From contig NZ_VTOK01000016.1 in NCBI RefSeq assembly GCF_009765375.1, forward strand, positions 1 through 64,000: 64,000 bases of DNA, read 5' to 3'. This DNA comes from Alteribacillus sp. YIM 98480. Lineage in GTDB: Bacteria > Bacillota > Bacilli > Bacillales > Marinococcaceae. Below, piece by piece: positions 25,650-34,938 of the stretch (its first letter is position 1; each line of letters starts with the position of its first letter). The position numbers and the translations under genes were made by a program. The notes below the pieces were generated by a model. The model made no database searches. It saw only the letters and a program-made list of their open reading frames with translations, and had not been told where the DNA came from.

Positions 25650-28600
25650 TTGAAACAAGAAAGCACTTTACGTTTATTGGCTATACGTCCAGCCAAGTTA
25701 AAATTGAAACAAGATTACAAACGCAAACAACATCCTCTTTATTCTAAAGAACAGGAAATAACCGAATTGTACAACCAGCTTAGTGAAATGTTGAATAATA
25801 ATGTCAGCAAAGAAAAGATAGTTGATAGAATAAAAGAATTTAAAAAGTCACCGGCTTACGTGAATCATATGGATGATTTAGATTTTGACATCCACCCCTT
25901 GTTCTTGTGGTCGGAAAAAAATCGAAACCAATTGGTAAAGGACATTCATTTTCAGGAAGAAGTGACGGCTCTTTACCAGAGTAAACCTCAAGATATTATT
26001 CAATCAAAAGCTTTTATACATTCTAATAATTCTTTAATGGACACTTTACTTTCTAACAGTATGGTTCAACAAAATAACACGAATAATGATGAGATAATGA
26101 TGGCGTTAAAACTTATGCATTTATTAACCCAAGCAGCTCTTAATAATATTAATAAAGAAATTCCAAGTGATTTGACCTTAAAAAGACTCATAAGCGATGT
26201 AACGGTCGTGTTTCCACCTAGCATCGACCTGCAGCAAATATCAACTCCTTCTTATGAGAAAGAAGAACCTGATGAAGAGACAAATGATATCAATGATAAC
26301 CAAGTGGAAAATCAGAAACTGCGGGAGAAATTGAAAAATTTGGAAATAGCACATCGTGAATTATCTATACTGCCAATAGATGAAAGATTCATACATTCTC
26401 CAAAGGCAGACGATGCGCTTATTTCTAAAATCAAGTCATTGCAAGAAACCATTACAAAATTGGAAAGTGATAGAGAGAAATGGTACGAAAAAGAAATCGT
26501 CGAAAATAAGATTTTTTCATTAGATGAAAATGCTGTCATGGACTTTCAAGGGTCCGAAGATTTTTACCTTTCCAAGCGAGGTATTCAACAACTTAGTGAC
26601 CCCACTTTCAAGCTATTACAAGAGGGAAACATAGATGTAGAACGAATTAATCCGGTAAAAGCAGTCCAAAGATTGGAAGACGAGATGGCGTATACAGGTG
26701 CTTTCGTCAAATCGGAGATGTCTTTTTCAACTAAACTTGCACTCGGCGGAATTTATGTAGATAAAGAAAAATTTAGACATTCAATAGGCCATACCTCCAG
26801 CAAGAAAAACCCTTCCATTCCTGACCCTCCTGAAGATCATTGTACATTTAAAGCAGGAATCGGCGACTTATTAAAAGTAAAACAAACTTTAAAAAATTAT
26901 GAACTTGGCGAATTTGCCCACGTTGAAAATGTACTCGCGGGTGAATCCAGAGAGCGGTCTCATCGTCGTCTTCACGTACAGGAAGAGACAATGACAATAG
27001 AGGAAGAACGTGAAACCAAAACGGAACGAAATTTACAAAGTACCGAACGTCATGAATTACAAAATGAAGCAGAAAAAACCATTAAAAATGAGATGGACAT
27101 GGAAGCAGGACTGCAAATCAGCGGCTCCTATGGCCCTGCTGTAAAATTTTCCTCTTCGCTAAATGCCAGCTATTCCACCTCCATCGAGGAATCTCAACGT
27201 AAAACTAGCGCCTATTCACGAGAGGTAACTGAAAAAGCTGCTGAACACGTCAAGGAACGTATTTTGGAAGAACAAAAACGCCGTTTAATGGAAGAAATTG
27301 AAGAAACAAATAAACATTTAGTGGATAACTCTGCTCCAGCCAATGGACACATCCGGGGGATTTATCGTTGGTTGAACAAAATCTATGATGCCCAAGTCTT
27401 TAAATATGATCAGCGCATGATGTACGAGTTCATCATTCCCGAACCAGCGGCCTACTTTTTATTTGCGTTAGTAGACAACCCGCCAACTGATTTAGAAATA
27501 GAGCAGCCGGAAATCCCTACTTACTACGGCAGGCCGCTTAAGCCTGAAAATATAACGCGAACCAATTACCATGATTTCATCAGTAAATATCAAGTGACAG
27601 ATGCTCCCGAACCCCCATCAGCCTTTAAACACGTCAGCTATTTTGACAAACAGGATGGAGAGACGTTTACGCATTACGGACGTTCCGGAAAGATTGAAAT
27701 TGATCCAGACTATGAAGCATATGCTGCCACAGCAATGAGGGATTACATTTTCATTAAGGGGGAAAGCAAGCATTTTAGGGTCATGGTAGGAGGAGTTAAT
27801 TTTGATCTATCCGATAAATGGGGAACCCAGTTCAAAACATTGAATACACGACGAAATGAAGTTTCCATCGCTGTTCACCTATATAACTCATCTAGTTTTT
27901 CGCTGGCGGTTGATGTTCATTGCCGCTTGACTGGTGAAGGATTTGCTAAGTGGCAGCATGATATGTATGATGCCATCATGCAAGCATACCAACAGCAGCA
28001 GATGGATTATGAAGAAAAAGTCGCTGCTGCATCGATTGAGCAGGGTGTTGAAATACTTGGACGTAATCCTTTGGAGAATCGACGGATTGAACGAGAAGAA
28101 CTGAAAAAACTTGTTATCATGATGCTATCTGGATCTTCCAATATTAGCAAGGACAGCTTTGAGCCATTCTATTCTGAGCCTGTTATGGATATAGAAAAAA
28201 CTTGTGAAAATGGGTCCCATATACGTTTTTTGGAGCATGCGTTTGAATGGAATAATTTATTGTATATACTATACCCGTACTTTTGGGGCCGAAAATCCCG
28301 CTGGATTTCTGCGTTACATTTTACCGATCCAGATCCTGATTTTGCCGCTTTTTTAAAGGCAGGAGCAGCGCGTGTTCAGCTTCCTGTCAGACCAGGATTC
28401 GAACGTGCCGTTGCTCATTTCTGCCAGTTTGGTGAAGTTTGGGAAGGTAATGACATTCCATTGCGAGATGACGAATTATATGTGCCAATTATTGATGAAA
28501 TGACAGAAAACTTAGATAAACCAGAAGAAGGAATTCCCTATCCAGAAGACTCCCAACCATGGGAACTTACCATCCCAACGTCACTTGTCATGCTGCAAAA

Positions 28601-28679
28601 TTTAGAGGAAATTCCAGAGATTCGTGACATTTTAACAGGAGAACCGGTGAACATCACAAACAACAAAAATCAACCCTAA
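25650..28679 (+). CDS. Large coiled-coil protein of unknown function (about 1,009 residues)
   Basis: The TTG at 25650 follows a strong AGGAGGGG site; an upstream frame extension to 25623 overlaps that site and is rejected. Seen: an N-terminal helical region, a coiled coil around residues 215-285, a segment GIGDLLKVKQTLKNYELGEF followed by AHVENVLAGESRERSHRR (about 403-440), a very charged helix, then a Ser/Gly-rich stretch GLQISGSYGPAVKFSSSLNA (about 487-506) flanked by further long helices, the block YRWLNKIYDAQVFKYDQRMM with YEFIIPEPAAYFLFAL, and a C-terminal globular part. No signal peptide or membrane helix. The function is not known to me. The next gene follows within tens of bases, so the two are co-transcribed. 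Confidence 0.8.
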   Translation: MKQESTLRLLAIRPAKLKLKQDYKRKQHPLYSKEQEITELYNQLSEMLNNNVSKEKIVDRIKEFKKSPAYVNHMDDLDFDIHPLFLWSEKNRNQLVKDIHFQEEVTALYQSKPQDIIQSKAFIHSNNSLMDTLLSNSMVQQNNTNNDEIMMALKLMHLLTQAALNNINKEIPSDLTLKRLISDVTVVFPPSIDLQQISTPSYEKEEPDEETNDINDNQVENQKLREKLKNLEIAHRELSILPIDERFIHSPKADDALISKIKSLQETITKLESDREKWYEKEIVENKIFSLDENAVMDFQGSEDFYLSKRGIQQLSDPTFKLLQEGNIDVERINPVKAVQRLEDEMAYTGAFVKSEMSFSTKLALGGIYVDKEKFRHSIGHTSSKKNPSIPDPPEDHCTFKAGIGDLLKVKQTLKNYELGEFAHVENVLAGESRERSHRRLHVQEETMTIEEERETKTERNLQSTERHELQNEAEKTIKNEMDMEAGLQISGSYGPAVKFSSSLNASYSTSIEESQRKTSAYSREVTEKAAEHVKERILEEQKRRLMEEIEETNKHLVDNSAPANGHIRGIYRWLNKIYDAQVFKYDQRMMYEFIIPEPAAYFLFALVDNPPTDLEIEQPEIPTYYGRPLKPENITRTNYHDFISKYQVTDAPEPPSAFKHVSYFDKQDGETFTHYGRSGKIEIDPDYEAYAATAMRDYIFIKGESKHFRVMVGGVNFDLSDKWGTQFKTLNTRRNEVSIAVHLYNSSSFSLAVDVHCRLTGEGFAKWQHDMYDAIMQAYQQQQMDYEEKVAAASIEQGVEILGRNPLENRRIEREELKKLVIMMLSGSSNISKDSFEPFYSEPVMDIEKTCENGSHIRFLEHAFEWNNLLYILYPYFWGRKSRWISALHFTDPDPDFAAFLKAGAARVQLPVRPGFERAVAHFCQFGEVWEGNDIPLRDDELYVPIIDEMTENLDKPEEGIPYPEDSQPWELTIPTSLVMLQNLEEIPEIRDILTGEPVNITNNKNQP

Positions 28680-28722
28680 GAACGATCAACTCCATCCACC
28701 TTCGATTTATTATGATAGCCAG

Positions 28723-29820
28723 TTGGGAAAGGATGAACAAAGAGATATGGACCACTATATTCTTATAGCTGCAGTGGATTACGAATTTGATGGCGGCACT
28801 TCCGATTTTAGAGTATTGTGTGACAATCGGATGAAAAGAATAATTGCTCAAAATAAAGCGAAGAAAGCCATGATGTTTCATATTTATGATTTTCTTCGCG
28901 GTGAGATCGCCACCCATGAAATTACCTATCATAAAGGCATCAAGAAACAAAACAAAACCGTGCAAAATAAATTTGCTCGTATTTCCAAAGCAAATTATAC
29001 ATCGAACCATGGAAGCTATCGTTTTAAAGATGGGCAAGATAACGTGATGTCCATATTGGATGTATACCAAAAAGTACAGAATATTGGAAAGAACTCCCCC
29101 CATTCCCTCATTGAGCTGAGCTTCTTTTCCCATGGTTGGATGGGTGGGCCGATTCTTGTTAACAGTTATGATGACAGGGAAGCAAACATTCAATTACATC
29201 CGTCTCTTCCAAGCTTCACACACAGTTATCGCGGCTCATCATTACGTGATCCCGACGATAAAGATCCGCGTGGTAATCTAGATTTTAATTCACCAACGAT
29301 GACAAACCAAGACTTAAAAAATTTTCAAAATGCTTTTCATAATAAGGGGTATATATGGATATGGGGATGTGCCTTTCCCCGTAGCATTCATCAAATTTTA
29401 CACAAAATGGAAAAGCATCCTTCGTATCGGGAGAATGGTTTAGGTGATGATACCCTTTTTGTATTTACTAACTTTACGAAGGAAGAAGTTAAACTATTAG
29501 AAAACTACTTGCAGGGCCATCTTCCTCCATTTCCGGATAAACAAAAAATTGCAATTGAATTTAAGTATATAAAATTTTTCTTCTGTTTAGCTAATCAAAA
29601 CAGTTACTCTTATCAAATTGCTAAACATGCCAATGTTAAAACTTATGCAGCATTGTTAGGAACGTATTCCATTTACGAAAAAGGAAGGCTGCCGCTTTTA
29701 AAAATAGAAGGCGCATTTAAACGGCATTTCAAGTTTTATAAAAATTACTTAGGGTTTGATTTCGATCCGGAAGGCAGAAACTATGGTGAATATCTACCAG
29801 GAATGAGTTGTTCCGTATAA
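28723..29820 (+). CDS. Putative caspase-like (His/Cys) protein
   Basis: A protein of about 365 residues with two striking spots: IELSFFSHGWMGGPILVNSY (His137-Gly) and GYIWIWGCAFPRSI (Cys216). A hydrophobic strand ending in HG and a later one ending in GC is the arrangement of the clan CD peptidase fold (caspases, CHAT, clostripain), so a cysteine protease is a reasonable but unproven guess. No signal peptide. The TTG at 28723 is tentative: the frame is open back to about 28650, and ATG at 28747 is an alternative. It directly follows the large coiled-coil gene and is closed by a hairpin at 29826. Confidence 0.72.
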   Translation: MGKDEQRDMDHYILIAAVDYEFDGGTSDFRVLCDNRMKRIIAQNKAKKAMMFHIYDFLRGEIATHEITYHKGIKKQNKTVQNKFARISKANYTSNHGSYRFKDGQDNVMSILDVYQKVQNIGKNSPHSLIELSFFSHGWMGGPILVNSYDDREANIQLHPSLPSFTHSYRGSSLRDPDDKDPRGNLDFNSPTMTNQDLKNFQNAFHNKGYIWIWGCAFPRSIHQILHKMEKHPSYRENGLGDDTLFVFTNFTKEEVKLLENYLQGHLPPFPDKQKIAIEFKYIKFFFCLANQNSYSYQIAKHANVKTYAALLGTYSIYEKGRLPLLKIEGAFKRHFKFYKNYLGFDFDPEGRNYGEYLPGMSCSV

Positions 29821-29825
29821 AACAT

Positions 29826-29849
29826 CCCCATAATTTCCGGGGTTTGTTT
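29826..29849 (+). terminator. Terminator after the caspase-like gene
   Basis: CCCC-ATAATTTCC-GGGG followed by TTTGTTT, six bases after the stop codon. The stem is short. Confidence 0.55.
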
Positions 29850-29996
29850 AAAAAGAGACGATTATGCGTCGATAATCAAGTCAAAGAATTTGAACAGTAG
29901 TATGTGGTGATATCAAAATCGAATTGTGTTTATACGAAATCTTCCATACCCATTCCGTTGCCAATTTGTATGGCAGAGCTTGGGAGAATAAACATC

Positions 29997-30461
29997 TCAT
30001 TTCTGCCTGTTTGCATACCTAATGATTGAAGTGCTGTAGCTGCGGGACCTCCTCCACAATTTATGATCAAAAAGAATACGAAATAACACTAAATACAATA
30101 TTAAAAATAATTTTCCACTTGCTCTGATGATTCCTTCATCACTGACAGCATTAATTACTCTGTCATTTGGATGGTTATCGGAAACATCGGAAAAATCAGC
30201 GTGCGGACGACCACTTGTATCTAAATCTAAAGCCCTCACGATCATCGCGGCTGCCTGGCTCCGCGTAATGTCCTGATTAGGTTTAAAACTCCCATCCGAA
30301 TATCCGTTAATGATTTCTCTTTTTGCTAAATATTCAATACTATCTTTTGCCCAAAAGTCATCAGATACGTCCGTAAAATTGGCTGCTTCTGCTTTCGGTG
30401 TTACCATAAACATCGCAACAGCCCCAGCTACACTTAAAGTGAGCCGTTTCCAACTTTTCAT
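29997..30461 (-). pseudogene. S-layer homology (SLH) domain exported protein, truncated
   Basis: Starts at ATG 30461 behind GGGGGAG with a signal peptide (KSWKRLTLSVAGAVAMFMV to AEA), then a complete SLH motif (FTDVSDDFWAKDSIEYLAKR, INGYSDGSFKPNQDITRSQA) and the first half of a second (DFSDVSDNHPNDRVINAV). After DEGIIRASGK the sequence turns hydrophobic and unrelated, and the frame ends at 29997. In another frame the region near 29960-30060 reads CGGGPAATALQSLGMQTGRN, probably the tail of the original protein. SLH domains bind secondary cell wall polymer; this gene has an internal deletion and lacks its functional part. Confidence 0.75.
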
Positions 30462-30712
30462 TCTACTCCCCCACTTTATGTATTTTGTTACTATTGTCTC
30501 AAAATTCACCATTTTTTTATATGGGGATTTGTTGCGATCAGTTTTTTTATATACAATGAATTGCTCAAAAATCTGGACTATTCTTGAAAATTCGATGTCA
30601 AGATAACATGAATATCCTATGGTAAATATATGTGGTAAATCTATCTCGTTTTTGTTACAATTCAACTTTTTGTAACAAATCTTATCATGAAGGTATTGTC
30701 TGAATATATAAA

Positions 30713-31234
30713 GTGAATTACCCTAAGCGGCTGAATGTGTCGGAAATGACCGTTTACCGTGATCTCAAGCCGTTAATCCAACAGAAAAAGATAGTGAAGA
30801 CCTCCAGTGGAATTGCTTTGTGGACTTCAATGGAAACTGCACCTCCTGCCGGCTGCCCATATTGCCAAAAGGAAGCAACTGGAAGATTGGGTGTGCAGAT
30901 TATTAAAGAGAATCGGCAGGTAGAAAGTGCGTGCTGTGCCCATTGCGCCCTGCTAAGGTATCAAAACATCAAGGATGAAGTTGTTCAAATTACCTGCCGG
31001 GATTTCCTAAAGAATAAGACCATCAGCGCGAAAGTCGCCACCTATCTAATAGACGCCGATTTAGACTTGAATTGCTGTGAACCCCAGCCGATTGTTTTCT
31101 CTTCAAGAAATCAGGCGGAGCAATTTCAAAAAGGGTTCGGCGGAAAAGTCTACAACTTTCAAGAAGCTATGCATGTCATAAACGCTAAAATGAGCGGGAA
31201 CAGCTGCTCCTGTAATAGATCAGGAGGAGAATAA
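30713..31234 (+). CDS. HTH (DeoR-like) plus cysteine-rich NosL-like regulator, 5' truncated
   Basis: A 173-residue protein. The N-terminus is the second half of a DeoR-type winged helix (LNVSEMTVYRDLKPLIQQKK). The rest has a metal-binding look: CPYCQ (about 48-52), CCAHC (about 73-77), NCCEP, and C-terminal CSCNR; the middle resembles NosL/TRASH copper-binding proteins. The first HTH helix (about 25 residues) is missing: GTG at 30713 has no ribosome site, so the 5' end was probably lost. It stops two bases before the PepSY gene, forming an operon with it and a FixH-like lipoprotein. A copper- or redox-responsive regulator is inferred. Confidence 0.65.
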   Translation: MNYPKRLNVSEMTVYRDLKPLIQQKKIVKTSSGIALWTSMETAPPAGCPYCQKEATGRLGVQIIKENRQVESACCAHCALLRYQNIKDEVVQITCRDFLKNKTISAKVATYLIDADLDLNCCEPQPIVFSSRNQAEQFQKGFGGKVYNFQEAMHVINAKMSGNSCSCNRSGGE

Positions 31235-31235
31235 A

Positions 31236-32617
31236 ATGCAACCAGTAAAAAAAGAACCATCACATCCGTCTTCGAAAAATAAAGCAGAAAAAGCTTCCCT
31301 TTACCACAGCGTGTGGCGCTGGCATTTCTATGCGGGGATAATTTTTGCTCCGTTTCTTATCATTCTTGCAGTTACAGGAGCTATTTACTTATTTAAGCCA
31401 CAGATCGAGGAAGTACTCTATAAAGACTACTATGAGGTCACGCCAGAGGGAGACAAGGTAACGCCCTCTGAACAAATTGAAGAAGTAAAAGAGTTATACC
31501 CCGATGCTGCCGTTACCGCCTACCGCCCTGGAGAAGATGTCTCGCGTTCCAGCGAAGTAACGATCAGTTCAAATTCTGAATCCATGACCGTCTTTATCAA
31601 TCCTTATACTGGAGAGTTTATGGGAACATTGAAGAGTGAAGACCGGATCATGAATAAAATTGAAGAATTTCACGGTGAGCTGATGGCAGGAACGACAGGT
31701 GATAGAATTGTTGAATTAGCAGCTTGCTGGGCCATCGTGTTAATCGTAACAGGTTTCTTTTTATGGTTTCCCAAAAAGAAGAAACAAGGAATGGCTGGTG
31801 TTCTTTATCCGAGATACACAAAAAGAAAAAGCATTCTCAGAAGAGACCTGCATGCTGTCCCGGCTTTCTGGATTACAGCCGGTATGTTTTTCTTAATTAT
31901 GACAGGACTGCCTTGGTCAGGTCTTTGGGGAACGAACTTTCAAAACTTCGCTACAAATACAGGAGAAGGGTATCCCCCTTCTGTTTGGACAGGAAGTGCT
32001 CCTACATCGGAAGTGCAGACAAAAGATATCGATAATGTTCCCTGGGCTGCTGAAAATTTAGATGTTCCAGTGTCCGATATTCAAGGACTCACTCCCCTTT
32101 CCATCAATGACGTGGTAGATATAGCTGATGCCCAGGACATCCACCCAAGTTACACGATTTATATCCCAAATGAGAAGGATGGGGTATATACGTCTCCGCT
32201 TTTCCGCCGAAAGCTCAGGATGAAGCCACGATTCATATCGACCAGTACTCTGGCGCCATTCTAGCGGATTATCGCTATGATCACTACGGCATTATAGGAA
32301 AAACCGTGGCGTGGGGCATCACGCTTCATAAAGGGACCCAATTTGGTGCCATTAACCAATTCATCAGCCTTTTCATTTGTTTAGGAATTATTCTCGTGGC
32401 GGTCACCGGCTTTTACTTATGGTGGAAACGAAAGCCCCAGAAAGCATTAGGCGCACCAAAGGCACCACCTATAGCAAACAGGAAAGCCTTTCTTCTTCTA
32501 ATTATCGGACTGGGAGTCTTGTTCCCTTTAATCGGTGTATCTTTAATCGTTGTATGGCTGGTGGACTGGCTGATTATTCAAAGAATACCAGTCGTCAAGA
32601 AGTTTTTAAATGCCTAA
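31236..32617 (+). pseudogene. PepSY-associated membrane (iron-reductase-like) protein, frameshifted
   Basis: The ATG at 31236 follows AGGAGGAG. Frame 1 covers residues 1 to about 323 (YHSVWRWHFYAGIIFAPFLI first membrane helix, a PepSY-type extracytoplasmic part, then LAACWAIVLIVTGFFLWFPK and further helices). Near 32200, at a CTTTTCC tract, the reading frame shifts; the continuation PPKAQDEATIHIDQYSGAIL, VAWGITLHKGTQFGAINQFI and the final helices end at 32617. Family proteins are four-helix membrane proteins linked to siderophore or metal reduction. One inserted or missing base explains the break; sequencing error is possible because all else looks intact. Confidence 0.8.
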
Positions 32618-32643
32618 TTTAATGTGTTGAAGGTGGCTCTGCA

Positions 32644-33111
32644 GTGAAAAAAAAGACTTGTACATTCATGTTTATTATCTCGCTTGTGCTGGCCGGGTGT
32701 TCACTAAATCAAGACGCGGCTTCTCTTTATAAAACAGAAACACCGCTAGAGGCAGAAATCAAGATCCCTGAATCCTTTCAGGCTAATAAACAGGAAGAAA
32801 TAAAGATTATTCTAACTCAAGACGGAGAGAGGGTTCAAAATGCTGACTTTGTTCATATGGAGATAGAGAAGCAGGATGGTTCGGTTTCTTATCATATGGA
32901 AGAAACCGAAAAAAAGAGAAACGGAGTGTATATCATAAAAAAGGATTTCAAAAGTGACGGTTTATATTATGCCAAACTCCATGCAGGGAACGATGGTTCG
33001 ACCATCATGCCTCAAAAGCTATTTATCGTAGGAGAACTTTCCAGCAATGAACTAGAGTTTCTCCAAGAAAATTTGCAAAAGCAGCAGGACAATCAGGAAG
33101 CTCATCATTAA
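32644..33111 (+). CDS. FixH/YtkA-like lipoprotein
   Basis: A 155-residue exported lipoprotein: signal peptide with lipobox LVLAGC (Cys at about residue 19), then a YtkA/FixH-like immunoglobulin-type domain with KIPESFQANKQEEIKIILTQ, FVHMEIEKQDGS and DGLYYAKLHAGNDG. Start GTG at 32644 behind AAGGTGG. It is the third gene of the HTH-NosL-like / PepSY operon and is closed by a strong terminator. Family members are often linked to copper handling or cytochrome oxidase assembly, which would suit the cysteine-rich first gene. Confidence 0.82.
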   Translation: MKKKTCTFMFIISLVLAGCSLNQDAASLYKTETPLEAEIKIPESFQANKQEEIKIILTQDGERVQNADFVHMEIEKQDGSVSYHMEETEKKRNGVYIIKKDFKSDGLYYAKLHAGNDGSTIMPQKLFIVGELSSNELEFLQENLQKQQDNQEAHH

Positions 33112-33172
33112 TTTTTATATGTCAAACAGAATTCCCTAATTATGACTATTAAGGATGATATGCTCTTGTATA

Positions 33173-33216
33173 AGGACAGAGCTGAAGATCTTTCAACTGA
33201 TCCTCAGCTCTGTCCT
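33173..33216 (+). terminator. Strong terminator of the HTH-PepSY-FixH operon
   Basis: AGGACAGAGCTGAAGATC pairs almost fully with GATCCTCAGCTCTGTCCT, followed by TTCACTTTC. Confidence 0.78.
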
Positions 33217-33541
33217 TTCACTTTCAAGATAAACTGACAGACATAAGAACACATATTCTATTAGCAAGGTGTTTCGAAATTCCACAAGAAATGTCGCACC
33301 GTAAGATACAGCGCTTCCATTCGCTTGCTACTGTACTGGCCATTCCAAGCTCTTTATTATTCTTCAACAAACTGTTCCCGTTACTTTAAGTACATCCTTT
33401 CATAAGCATGAACAACTAAAAGCCCCACTTTATCTTGGCTATAAATCTTGTGAAATTGGTACATGCCCAATCGGATAAAAATTACAAAAAGCTTACATTC
33501 TTCAAAGATTTTTTCATACAATTCTTTTAGAGGTGATTATA
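33217..33541. other. Intergenic region upstream of the CwlJ-like gene
   Basis: No gene or repeat recognised. This is presumably where the spore-specific promoter of the next gene lies, but I cannot identify a convincing sigma-E, sigma-G or sigma-A pair. Confidence 0.35.
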
Positions 33542-33982
33542 GTGGCAAGAGTAGCATACAACGCAAGTGACGTTAATTTAATAGCAAGGATGATGAGAGC
33601 AGAAGCCGTGGGTGAAGGACGACTAGGGATGCTTATGGTTGGGAATGTCGTTGTAAATCGAGCAACAGCGGATTGTTTAGATTTTGAGGATGTAAGGTCC
33701 ATACAGGATGTAATCTTTCAAGTTCAAGGTGGAAATTACTCTTTTGAAGCAGTACAAAAAGGTAGTTTATTTTATAGGCCAGCAAGAGAAGCAGAGAGAA
33801 GGTTAGCACGACAAGTTATAAAGTATTGGAGACAACATCCTTCTAAGTATTCTCTTTGGTATTTTAATCCATATGGTGAATGTCCTCCTACTTGGTTCGG
33901 TCAACCATTTGCAGGACAATATAAACAACATTGTTATTATGAACCAGAAGCTAATACATGCGAAAGTGCTTATAGATATTAA
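33542..33982 (+). CDS. cwlJ: Spore cortex-lytic cell wall hydrolase (CwlJ-like)
   Basis: A 146-residue protein made almost only of a SleB/CwlJ hydrolase_2 domain: VNLIARMMRAEAVGEGRLGM (Glu of RAEAVGEG is the catalytic residue), VVVNRATADCLDF, and the C-terminal WYFNPYGECPPTWFGQPFAG segment. The absence of a signal peptide and the length near 140 residues fit CwlJ, which sits in the spore coat and is triggered by dipicolinate during germination, rather than SleB, which is exported and longer. Start GTG at 33542 behind AGAGGTGAT; a GTG nine bases earlier would overlap this site. No gerQ is next to it. Confidence 0.88.
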   Translation: MARVAYNASDVNLIARMMRAEAVGEGRLGMLMVGNVVVNRATADCLDFEDVRSIQDVIFQVQGGNYSFEAVQKGSLFYRPAREAERRLARQVIKYWRQHPSKYSLWYFNPYGECPPTWFGQPFAGQYKQHCYYEPEANTCESAYRY

Positions 33983-34221
33983 CAAATACCCCAACACTCC
34001 CTTTAGTTGAAAAGCTCACTTAAACTTAGTGATTAATACCATAAGGATAAAAAATATAACACCTTAGCCACCATCAATCCTAAATCATTAGGCATTAAAA
34101 AATATCTTGTAATTATCACTTGCTATTTCTTTCTTCTTATTAAACCTTACTGCCCTTACAATCAATAAATGACCACTGCTTTATTTCCCAATAGCACCCA
34201 GTTCGTTTAACTCTGATTTAA

Positions 34222-34689
34222 TTAATTAACTTTATTATCATTATCTTCACTTTCAATTAGTTTCACTTTATCATTTTGAGTATCATATTCATATTTCCAA
34301 TAACTCTCCACTTTGCCCTGTTCAGTGTTCCATACTTTTTCTAATGTTGTACAATAATCTGCTGTATTTGCTTCTGACCATTCTTTTCCTCCATTATCAG
34401 TGGTGGTTGTTGAAGCCCCGTGTGATTTGGTCTCTGTTTTTGCGGTATAGGCTACAGTGGATGTACTTTCTCCCGTATTAACTTCTTTTGTTTCGTTCAG
34501 GTTTAATCAGGAAAATCAGGATGCTCCTTTAATGATTCATAACATCTGGGTATCATAATTATGAAGAGAGCCACTGCTAACGGGCGACCTTTCAGGCTTC
34601 ACGTCATCAGAACTTTCAGAAAAACCACAACTAAATAAGCCAAGAATAGATAAGAATATACAAGCTATTAAATTAGACTTTCTTATCAT
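34222..34689 (-). pseudogene. Lipoprotein gene with frameshifts
   Basis: ATG at 34689 behind GAGGAGAT starts a lipoprotein signal (IRKSNLIACIFLSILGLFSC) and a Ser/Asp-rich linker. After NYD the frame shifts: RCYESLKEHPDFPD, then a stop. It resumes as LNETKEVNTGESTSTVAYTA, HGASTTTTDNGGKEWSEANT and KVWNTEQGKVESYWKYEYDT, ending at 34222. So it is one secreted protein of about 150 residues broken by at least one frameshift and one stop. I do not recognise the family. Confidence 0.65.
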
Positions 34690-34795
34690 TATTTTATCTC
34701 CTCACTCAATAAAATGCTTCTAACTTAATAAAAATTATCTCAAACCCTTATTCATACAATAAGTGGTTCCAGAATATGGCCATAAAATGACAAAA

Positions 34796-34826
34796 GGACG
34801 CTGTTCCTTATTTCGGATAAGCGTCC
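34796..34826 (-). terminator. Terminator of the DUF899 gene
   Basis: On the minus strand GGACGCT...AGCGTCC with internal TCC/GGA pairing is followed by TTTTG, about 110 bases after the DUF899 stop. Confidence 0.55.
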
Positions 34827-34938
34827 GATGATTAAATACATAACAGCCTGCTTTCATCACACGATGCCCTATTTTTATAGTTATTCCTGAGGAACCCTTA
34901 AGTTACCGCTTTTTTTTGTAACCTTGCAGAAAGGCAGC

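Noticed and set aside
28654-29193. Minus-strand frame of 179 codons across the start of the caspase-like gene
   Set aside because: It is antisense to a longer frame with coherent composition and a terminator, and has no ribosome site.
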